Positions 54,342-62,363 of a DNA stretch of 64,000 nt are shown here, one piece after another. The stretch lies in the NCBI RefSeq assembly GCF_035621135.1, contig NZ_CP141728.1, positions 1,488,001-1,552,000 of the forward strand, in the 5' to 3' direction. Both the position numbers and the translations under genes were made by a program. The notes under the pieces were generated by a model, which saw nothing but the letters and a program-made list of their open reading frames with translations, was not told where the DNA came from and made no database searches. The stretch is from Sinanaerobacter sp. ZZT-01. Lineage in GTDB: Bacteria; Bacillota; Clostridia; Peptostreptococcales; Anaerovoracaceae. The first letter of the stretch is position 1. Each line of letters begins with the position of its first letter.

Positions 54342-55424
54342 ATGAGTGGTAAAATACGCGTTATTGTGTGCGGAACGACATTCGGTCAGCATTATTTAAA
54401 AGCATTGGAACAGCTGCGTGGGCAGTTTGAAGTTGCCGGACTTTTTGCAAAGGGGAGCGAGCGATCAAGGTTATGTGCGGAAAAGCATAATATCCCGCTA
54501 TATACGTCAATGGCAGACTTACCGGAGGATATTGACCTAGCTTGTGTTGTAATTCGCTCCGGTGCAATTGGAGGCAAGGGAACTGAAGTAGCTCTGCAAT
54601 TTTTGGAAAAAGGAATCAGTGTGATACAAGAGCAGCCAATTCATCCAAAGGATTTGGAATTATGCCATCGAACTGCCCGAAAGCATAAGGTGCACTTTAT
54701 GACAGGAGATCTGTATCCAAATCTCCCGGAAGTAGAGCGTTTTATAACAATTGCCAGAGAACTGAATAAGACGGAGGCTCCCGTTTATGTCAATGCATCC
54801 TTTGCGCCGCAGGTTTCCTACCCTGCGATGGATATACTCATGCAGGCTCTTCCGTCTGTCCGAAACTGGAAGATTTATCATTTAACTCAGGAAGTGGGGC
54901 CGTTTGATGTATTGGTTGGAGAACTGGGCTCTATCCCTATTACAATTGAATACCATAACCAAATCAATCCGCATGACCCGGATAATTACATGCACCTTTT
55001 GCACAATATTGCGCTGGTGTATGAAAGTGGACGCCTTACCTTGGAAGACACCTTTGGACCGGTGACCTGGAAGCCGCGGATGCATATACCGACATTGCTG
55101 TACAATACGGCAAACGCAGAGGAGACATATCCTGCGTATTTGGATGAAAATTCAATGGAAATATTGGGAGACTATAAAAGCAGAAGTTTTAAATCTGTTG
55201 TGACACAGGGGTGGCCATATGCCATTTCGAAGGATTTAATTTCAGTAAGAGAATTAATTTTGGGAGAGAAGAATGTGAATCAAAAGGCGCAGCAGGAAAT
55301 TTTATGCGCATTACAATGGACGGAAATGACAAAAACATTTGGCTATGCACGCTTGACAGAGGACAATGAGCGTCACTACACTCCATTTCAAATGATTAAA
55401 ATGACTGCTGACAGTATTAAATAA
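54342..55424 (+). CDS. Thiazolinyl imide reductase (PchG/Irp3/YbtU family)
   Basis: A 360-residue Gfo/Idh/MocA-fold enzyme. In pyochelin and yersiniabactin synthesis, this family reduces one carrier-bound thiazoline to a thiazolidine with NADPH. The match to Irp3-type proteins is clear: VIVCGTTFGQHYLKAL, GLFAKGSERSRLCAE, CVVIRSGAIGGKGTEVA and VIQEQPIHPKDLELC. It starts one base after the previous stop. Its presence strongly implies that the cyclised cysteine is reduced in the final product. Confidence 0.92.
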   Translation: MSGKIRVIVCGTTFGQHYLKALEQLRGQFEVAGLFAKGSERSRLCAEKHNIPLYTSMADLPEDIDLACVVIRSGAIGGKGTEVALQFLEKGISVIQEQPIHPKDLELCHRTARKHKVHFMTGDLYPNLPEVERFITIARELNKTEAPVYVNASFAPQVSYPAMDILMQALPSVRNWKIYHLTQEVGPFDVLVGELGSIPITIEYHNQINPHDPDNYMHLLHNIALVYESGRLTLEDTFGPVTWKPRMHIPTLLYNTANAEETYPAYLDENSMEILGDYKSRSFKSVVTQGWPYAISKDLISVRELILGEKNVNQKAQQEILCALQWTEMTKTFGYARLTEDNERHYTPFQMIKMTADSIK

Positions 55425-55439
55425 GGAGCTACGAAAAAT

Positions 55440-58400
55440 ATGGAATTTCAAAAGGGAAAAGAATTAATTGAATATTTTATGGATCAAGGAATCCAACTGT
55501 GGACAGAAGAAGGAAAATTGCGCTATAAAGCGCCTTTATCTTCCCTGTCTGAGGAAACATTGCAGATACTCAAAGATAACAAAGCAATACTTGTTGATTA
55601 CATGACGGCAAGTGAGGAGGAGCAGGTGAAATCGGATCCGGAATCTAAGTATGATCCGTTTCCAATGACCGATATTCAGACCGCATATGTTTTGGGGCGG
55701 AAAGATACCTTCCAATATGGTGGGGTTGCCTGCCATGTTTACTTAGAGCTTTTGTATGAATCACTTGAGGAAGAAAGGGTGCAAGCTGCTTGGCAAACCT
55801 TGATTGAACGTCACGACATGCTTCATGCAGTAATGTATGAAAATGGATACCAAGCGATACTGGAGGATATTCCTGAAATCCGCGTGAATTGCTACGATAT
55901 GAGAGATGATGAAGAAAAATTGGTGAGGCTGCGTGAGGATATGGGACACCGCATGTACCCGCTTGGAAATTGGCCTATGTTTGAAATTGCTGTATCCAAA
56001 CATAGTCACGAAGATATTCTTCATTTCTCAATGGAGTTTCTTTTGGCTGATTGGGTCAGCATATGGTCCTTATTTGCTGAATTTGAAAAAATTTATTTTA
56101 ATAAAGAAGAGGTGAATCCGGAAATACGTGTCACTTTCCGTGATTGTGTGTTAGGAGAAAAAAGAATCAAAAACGGAGATTCTTATCTAAGGGATAGAAA
56201 ATATTGGTTGGAGCAGTTGGAACGATTTCCGTCTGCACCGCAGCTTCCCTTGAAACGTAATCTTTCAGAAAGCATTCGGCCGAAGTTTGAGAGGTATATG
56301 CTGCGTCTGAATCCGGATCGCTGGAATTCGTTGAAAGCAAACGCTCAGGTTGTGGGAGTTACGCCCACCGTTTCTGTACTTACGGCATACGCCGATGCAC
56401 TCGCCCGTTGGAGTCTAAATCGGGACTTTTGCATAAATATGACGGTACTGAACAGGATGCCGATCTTTAAGGATATTAACCGCGTGGTTGGTGATTTCAC
56501 ATCGCTGAATTTATTGCCGGTTTATTATAACAGGGAAGATAATTTCGTCCAACGGGCAAAAAATATAAACAGCAGACTATTCAACGATTTGGATCATAGG
56601 CTTTATTCCGGCGTCGAGATGATTCGTGAATTGGTAAAAATTCATGGGCGTGAACTGTCACTTATGCCGATTGTATTTACAAGTGCAATCGGATTGGTAG
56701 ATTCAAATAATCAATTGATTGGACAGTTTGGAGATTATGGGATTACGCAGACACCGCAGGTCTTTATTGATTGCCAGGCGATGGACGGTTATTTCGGACT
56801 ACAGGTAAACTGGGACGTTCGGAAAGGAATTTTTCCCGACGGGTTGATCTCCGATCTGTTCTGCGCATTTGAACAGCAGCTGAATCTACTGGCTGAGCAG
56901 TGTGAGAATTGGAAGAATCCTCTGCATGTGAGCCTGCCGGATTGGCAAAAAAGCGAAAGAGAACATGCGAATGCGACAGAGGCTCTCTTGCCAAATGGCG
57001 TACTACATGAAAAATTTCTTGAAATGGTGAAAAAGTATCCAAAACATACGGCAGTTGCTGATGCACATGGGGAATTGTCTTATGAAGAGCTTGACCAGCT
57101 GGCCAGGCAGGTTGCTGAAGAAATTATTCGTTCAGGCGGCAGGCAGCAGGATAACATTGCCGTCATCATGGAAAAGTGTCGCTATCAGGCGGCAGGCGTA
57201 CTAGGCGTACTTTATATGGGTGGTGTTTATGTTCCGATTGATGCGAAGCAGGCTCAAATACGGAGAAATAAAATCCTTGAGAATGTCAAAAGTGAGATTA
57301 TTTTGACGACATCTGATTTGAAAACGGCATTTGATGAAAAATTATCGGTGATTGAAGTAGATCAATTGAATCTGTCAGAAACTGACTTCGTTCCAAGACT
57401 GACCGGCGCTTCCAAGCCTGCATATATCATTTATACATCAGGCTCTACCGGCGAACCGAAAGGCGTCGTTATCTCTCATGCGGCGGCTCGTAATACCATT
57501 GAGGACATCAATGCAAGATACCAGATCGGGCATAATGATGCGGTGTTCGGAATCTCACAGTTGAATTTTGATTTATCGGTATATGATCTTTTTGGGCTAT
57601 TATCGGCAGGTGGTACAGTGGTTTATCCGGATGCCGCAAGATATATGGATCCAGAGCATTGGAGTGAGCTGATCAAGAAGTATCGTGTCAGCATTTGGAA
57701 CAGCGTGCCAGCATTGATGCAAATGTTCTTAACATACTTAAAATCATATCAAGAAGAAGACATACCGCTACGGATCGCACTTTTATCCGGTGATTGGATT
57801 CCTTTGGAGCTGCCCGAACAGCTTCTTAAAGAAATTCCGGAGCTAAGGCTTGTCTCACTGGGTGGAGCGACGGAAGCATCAATTTGGTCCAATTACCACG
57901 AATATCAGGAGGTACAAAAAGATTGGGTCAGCATTCCGTATGGCAGACCTCTTTCAAACCAGAAATACTATATACTTGATGCCGAATTTCAGGATTGTCC
58001 GGTATGGAAGGCCGGCGCTCTTTACATAGCGGGCAGCGGTCTTGCGGAATGCTATTTCGGCGACTCTGAATTAACAGATGAAAAATTTGTCCGCCACCCG
58101 CATACCGGAGAACGTATCTATTGTACGGGAGATATGGCACGCTATCTGCCTGGCGGAGAGATTGAATTTTTAGGAAGAAAGGACACGCAAATTAAGATAC
58201 GGGGGAACCGCATTGAATTAGGGGAAATCGAACATGTATTAAGCCACGCACCGTCAGTTCAGTCCGCAGTCGCCTGTGTGAATCAGAATAAAAATGAAAT
58301 TTTAGCATTGGCAGAAATTCGGCAGGACGGAAATTATGATAAAAAAAAATCTAGCGAAGATTTTTTGATGCTTACAAAGGACATTGAGATATCGGCTATA

Positions 58401-60845
58401 AAAGAGAATCAAGAACTATACGGTAAAAATTTTGATAAGGCCCTTCAAAGCAGAAATACTGCCGCTGCATATGCAATGTGTCGGGCAATTGAGGAAAGTG
58501 GTTATTTCGCTACCGATGCATTGGAGCATATTGATGAAAAGTACCATTGGATCGTACGGCACTGGGCGGCGCATTTACAGAAACAGGGGTATTTTAACCA
58601 ACAGGCCGACGGGTTGCGAGACGGCTTGGATATCTCCCGAAATGCAGTAGCTAAAAAGTGGAGTGAGGCATACCGGGCCTGGGATACTGCGTTGGGAAGC
58701 AAAGATATCATTGACTATATTAAGCTGAATGCAGACAACCTCACGGAGATTTTATCCGGAAAGGCTGATCCCGTGGGATTCCTTTATTCAAATGGAGAGG
58801 ATCGTTTTGTAGAAGCTCTGTATATTAATAATTCCATGGCAGCGTATTTGAATCGTTGCATTGAAGAAACATTACGAAAAATTGTATCAAAGGCATCTGG
58901 ACGGAAGCTAAGAGTTCTTGAAATAGGAGCGGGAAGCGGGGCAACAACAGAATATGTCCTTCGAGCTTTGGAAGGAGCGGAATTTGAATACTATTTTACG
59001 GATGTTACCAAATACTTTTTTCCGGCGGCAAAAGAAAGATTTATCAATCCTAATATAAAGTTTTGCCTGTTGGACATTGACGATGATATGAAAATGCAAG
59101 GGTTTGCATCAAATTACTTTGACATTATTGTAGGTGCTTATGTTATGAATAATGCCAAAGATATCAAAAAAAGCCTTAAACAGATAGAAGAATTAATTGC
59201 GCCAAAGGGATATTTCTTGTTTTCTGAGCCGGTTCAGGAGGAGACTTGGCTGCTCGCTTCCCAAGCCTTAATGATGAATCAGCCGCAAGATGATTTGAGG
59301 AATAAATCGCTATTTTCGAGCGTTGAAGATTGGATTCGACTTCTAGGAGAAGATTCGCCAGTAAAAGTGGTACCAAAGGATGGTTCAGAACTTCAAAAGC
59401 TATCTGTTTCTCTCTTCATCAAGCAATATAAAACAGATCAGTGCATTGTGGATGAGAATGAGTTAAAAAGCTATCTTTCTTTACATTTACCGGAATATAT
59501 GATGCCATCTCATATTATTTTCACAAACCGGTTTCCGCTGACTTCAAATGGTAAAGTAGATCGAAAGCAAGCGTTGAAATGGGCAGAGGTTTTTACAAAT
59601 TCACATGAGGCAGATGTGGGTGAGGATGCGTCGATGCAGCTTGAAAATAAGCTTGAAGAGCAGGTGGCACAAATCTGGAAGGGACAGCTCAATATAGATA
59701 AGATAGGAAAAAATCAAAATTTTTATGATTTTGGGGCAGATTCGCTAATCATGGCACAAGCTGCAACAAAGATAAGGAATGTATTAAAATTGGATATTCC
59801 ATTTGATTCGATATTGCGGCAGATGCTTAATTATCCGACAGTCAAGGATACGGCACAATTTATTTCACATGAAAAGAAAAAGGATAAGAGTGAAGTTGAC
59901 GAAAAAGAAGATTTTAATGACAACCATTCATTTGCTTATATTCAAAATTACGGCAGAGACTCTGGCGAGCAGCGGGCTCGGATATTGATACACGGTGTGT
60001 TGGGATCGGTAGATATTTTCCGTCATTTAGGTCCGGCACTTGCAGAGCAAAAGCAGGGAAACGTTTTCGCAATTGGTATTGCGGATATAGAGCAGTACTG
60101 CAAGCTGCAAGCGGATGAGGCGGTGGAGTTTTTAGCCGATCAATATACGGAGCTCTTGTGCGATATGAAAGTCAAACATGTTCAGATAATCGGCTACAGC
60201 TTCAGCGGTGTGGTTGCAGTTGAGCTGGCTAAGCGCCTTTTAGAAAGGGGCATTGAGGTCGATGACGTGTCAATTGTTGACGGAGGAACTATGCCGATTC
60301 AGCTGCAGGAGGAGTTGCTGTATGAATTGTTATTTCTTGACAATATCCATGTAACATTAAAAGACTTGGGATTTGGCAGTCAGGCATTGCTGGAGAAAGC
60401 TTTTATGCAGATCGAGCAGAGTAAAAACAAAACCTTGGCATTGGTGGACATGAATCTGTCTGACGGCGACAGAGAACGCATTGAAGAGCTGAGGCTGGCT
60501 TCACAGCCGGATCGGTTTGAATTGTATGCGCAGATCAGCAGGGAAAACAGCGGTATGCTTATTGAACCGAAAGTGATGACTACACTTTTTCATACTTTTA
60601 AACAGTCTTTTCAAGCATTGCAGTTTGTACCAGAAGCTTATTTTGGGGATATTCATTATTATGCGTCGAAGGATAGGAGGGGAGTATTTCAGCATCTGGA
60701 TATGCTGCTGGATTATTGGGAAAATGTCTGCCTTGGCGAATTTAGCCGCACAGAAATTGACGGAAACCATTATACTTGTCTTGAAAATAAGGAAAATGCG
60801 ATTCGTTTAGCGTCGATGCTTAAGGAGGCGTTACTCAATGCATGA
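55440..60845 (+). CDS. Nonribosomal peptide synthetase, docking-Cy-A(MT)-PCP-TE, cysteine-specific (PchF-like)
   Basis: An 1801-residue synthetase with the PchF layout: a TubC-type docking domain (about 1-58), a heterocyclisation domain (about 72-500), an adenylation core (about 520-960, A3 YTSGSTGEPKG), an embedded methyltransferase with an intact SAM motif EIGAGSG (1161-1167), the A10 lysine 1372, a carrier with Ser1435 (FGADS), and a thioesterase (Ser1587 in GYSFSG, His in DGNHYTC). The specificity residues D711, L712, Y715, N754, L781, S783, L807, I815, W816 spell DLYNLSLIW, the cysteine code. The Cy active motif is ExxxxDxxS (Glu199, Asp204, Ser207) instead of DxxxxDxxS. Predicted: adds and cyclises a second cysteine, N- or C-methylates it, and releases the product. 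Confidence 0.95.
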   Translation: MEFQKGKELIEYFMDQGIQLWTEEGKLRYKAPLSSLSEETLQILKDNKAILVDYMTASEEEQVKSDPESKYDPFPMTDIQTAYVLGRKDTFQYGGVACHVYLELLYESLEEERVQAAWQTLIERHDMLHAVMYENGYQAILEDIPEIRVNCYDMRDDEEKLVRLREDMGHRMYPLGNWPMFEIAVSKHSHEDILHFSMEFLLADWVSIWSLFAEFEKIYFNKEEVNPEIRVTFRDCVLGEKRIKNGDSYLRDRKYWLEQLERFPSAPQLPLKRNLSESIRPKFERYMLRLNPDRWNSLKANAQVVGVTPTVSVLTAYADALARWSLNRDFCINMTVLNRMPIFKDINRVVGDFTSLNLLPVYYNREDNFVQRAKNINSRLFNDLDHRLYSGVEMIRELVKIHGRELSLMPIVFTSAIGLVDSNNQLIGQFGDYGITQTPQVFIDCQAMDGYFGLQVNWDVRKGIFPDGLISDLFCAFEQQLNLLAEQCENWKNPLHVSLPDWQKSEREHANATEALLPNGVLHEKFLEMVKKYPKHTAVADAHGELSYEELDQLARQVAEEIIRSGGRQQDNIAVIMEKCRYQAAGVLGVLYMGGVYVPIDAKQAQIRRNKILENVKSEIILTTSDLKTAFDEKLSVIEVDQLNLSETDFVPRLTGASKPAYIIYTSGSTGEPKGVVISHAAARNTIEDINARYQIGHNDAVFGISQLNFDLSVYDLFGLLSAGGTVVYPDAARYMDPEHWSELIKKYRVSIWNSVPALMQMFLTYLKSYQEEDIPLRIALLSGDWIPLELPEQLLKEIPELRLVSLGGATEASIWSNYHEYQEVQKDWVSIPYGRPLSNQKYYILDAEFQDCPVWKAGALYIAGSGLAECYFGDSELTDEKFVRHPHTGERIYCTGDMARYLPGGEIEFLGRKDTQIKIRGNRIELGEIEHVLSHAPSVQSAVACVNQNKNEILALAEIRQDGNYDKKKSSEDFLMLTKDIEISAIKENQELYGKNFDKALQSRNTAAAYAMCRAIEESGYFATDALEHIDEKYHWIVRHWAAHLQKQGYFNQQADGLRDGLDISRNAVAKKWSEAYRAWDTALGSKDIIDYIKLNADNLTEILSGKADPVGFLYSNGEDRFVEALYINNSMAAYLNRCIEETLRKIVSKASGRKLRVLEIGAGSGATTEYVLRALEGAEFEYYFTDVTKYFFPAAKERFINPNIKFCLLDIDDDMKMQGFASNYFDIIVGAYVMNNAKDIKKSLKQIEELIAPKGYFLFSEPVQEETWLLASQALMMNQPQDDLRNKSLFSSVEDWIRLLGEDSPVKVVPKDGSELQKLSVSLFIKQYKTDQCIVDENELKSYLSLHLPEYMMPSHIIFTNRFPLTSNGKVDRKQALKWAEVFTNSHEADVGEDASMQLENKLEEQVAQIWKGQLNIDKIGKNQNFYDFGADSLIMAQAATKIRNVLKLDIPFDSILRQMLNYPTVKDTAQFISHEKKKDKSEVDEKEDFNDNHSFAYIQNYGRDSGEQRARILIHGVLGSVDIFRHLGPALAEQKQGNVFAIGIADIEQYCKLQADEAVEFLADQYTELLCDMKVKHVQIIGYSFSGVVAVELAKRLLERGIEVDDVSIVDGGTMPIQLQEELLYELLFLDNIHVTLKDLGFGSQALLEKAFMQIEQSKNKTLALVDMNLSDGDRERIEELRLASQPDRFELYAQISRENSGMLIEPKVMTTLFHTFKQSFQALQFVPEAYFGDIHYYASKDRRGVFQHLDMLLDYWENVCLGEFSRTEIDGNHYTCLENKENAIRLASMLKEALLNA

Positions 60846-62319
60846 TGGAATAATAAATATAAAAGCCTGCACAGAGGTATTTAGCCTGTGTGAAGCTTCA
60901 GGAGTGAAGCTTTGGGCAGAAGGAGAAAAGCTCAGGTATCAAGCACCAAAAAATGCCTTAACAAAAAATTTAATTGAGAAGATTAAGGAAAGCAAAAACG
61001 ATATTATATTCTACCTTCAAAAGCTGGATGCGCTTTGTGGCAGTGCAGAGGCACTGCCACTTACGCCGATACAGAGTGCCTATTACATGGGACGGAGAGA
61101 AGATTATGAATTAGGAAATGTAAATGCACATTATTATATGGAAGCAGAGTATGGGGAAATTGATTGTGATCGGTTTCAGTCAGCAGTGAATACGGTTATC
61201 CAGCATCAGGATGCCTTGCGTAATGTGATACTCCCAAACGGCTTGCAGCTGATTCAAGAGAGGGTGCCAGAATATTCCGTACCCGTGCATGTATTTCAAT
61301 CGGAGCAGGAGCGTGAAGAGAGCAGGGAAGCTTGGTCGCATCATAAATACCCTTATGGAGTATGGCCTATGTTTGATATTCACATTAGCTCCGTGCAGAG
61401 CTGTGACTGGCATTTGCATATCAGTTTTGATTGCATGATATTAGATGCATGGAGCTTATTAATGATGCTCCATAACCTGATGGAAGTATACCAGGGCAAA
61501 GACGTTACGTGGCCCAATTATAGCTTTCGGCAGTATTGCTTGGAGGAAAGCAGTTACAGAGAAAATAAGAAGGAGCAATCCCTTCAAGCTGAGGCATATT
61601 GGAGTAGAAGGGCACCCGAAATGCCTCCCTCCCCGCAGCTGCCTTACTGTAAAAATTTATTTGAAATAAAGAGTCCCCGATTTTTCCGGCTCCATTCCTA
61701 TTTATCAAAGGAGGACACCAGAATTTTATATGAGCGAGCCAAGCAATATCGTTTGACACCGGCCGCAGTTATTTGCACCGCCTACATGAAGACTCTGTCC
61801 GAATTTAGTACGGAGCAAAGTCTGTCGATCAATATCACTCTTTATAATCGACTTCCGCTTCACAGAGATGTCACGCGGGTTTTAGGCGATTTTACAAATA
61901 ATGCACTTGCAAGCTACGAAGGCGAGGGGCAAACCTTTCTCGAGGAAGTAAAGCTTACGCAGGCACAATTTTGGACATTGGTGAAATATAAGGATTATCA
62001 CGGTGTGGATTTGATAAAAAAATTGAGTAGAAGCCAGCCGGGAAAAGCAGTTATGCCTGTGGTTTTTACAGGGGTTTTACAGGGGCTGAAGTCCGAATTA
62101 AATTATTTTCCGGAGGGGATGAGAGAAATTTACTGCATCAGCCAAACACCGCAGGTTGTTCTCGACTATCAGGCAACCGATTTTTCCGGCCGGCTTTCGG
62201 TAAATTGGGACTATGTTACAGAAGCTTTTACGGAAAAACAGATTCAGGCGATGTACCAGTCGCACTTGGCTCTTTTGAAAGCAATCATTCAGACAAATGA
62301 TTGGAATATGTCGATTTAA
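60838..62319 (+). CDS. Stand-alone docking-heterocyclisation (Cy) protein
   Basis: A 493-residue protein with a TubC-type docking domain (about 1-62) and a single Cy domain (about 70-490) carrying the perfect DxxxxDxxS motif (Asp198, Asp203, Ser206 in FDCMILDAWS) and VLGDFTNN. It has no adenylation or carrier domain. The cysteine-loading protein at 50358 lacks a Cy domain, so the likely job is to join the starter acyl group to that cysteine and close the first thiazoline in trans. It overlaps the previous gene by eight bases. In known pathways this Cy is part of PchE or HMWP2. Confidence 0.92.
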   Translation: MHDGIINIKACTEVFSLCEASGVKLWAEGEKLRYQAPKNALTKNLIEKIKESKNDIIFYLQKLDALCGSAEALPLTPIQSAYYMGRREDYELGNVNAHYYMEAEYGEIDCDRFQSAVNTVIQHQDALRNVILPNGLQLIQERVPEYSVPVHVFQSEQEREESREAWSHHKYPYGVWPMFDIHISSVQSCDWHLHISFDCMILDAWSLLMMLHNLMEVYQGKDVTWPNYSFRQYCLEESSYRENKKEQSLQAEAYWSRRAPEMPPSPQLPYCKNLFEIKSPRFFRLHSYLSKEDTRILYERAKQYRLTPAAVICTAYMKTLSEFSTEQSLSINITLYNRLPLHRDVTRVLGDFTNNALASYEGEGQTFLEEVKLTQAQFWTLVKYKDYHGVDLIKKLSRSQPGKAVMPVVFTGVLQGLKSELNYFPEGMREIYCISQTPQVVLDYQATDFSGRLSVNWDYVTEAFTEKQIQAMYQSHLALLKAIIQTNDWNMSI

Positions 62320-62363
62320 AAATATGGGTAAATTGGGCTTATTGAAACAGATGAGGTGAAAAA

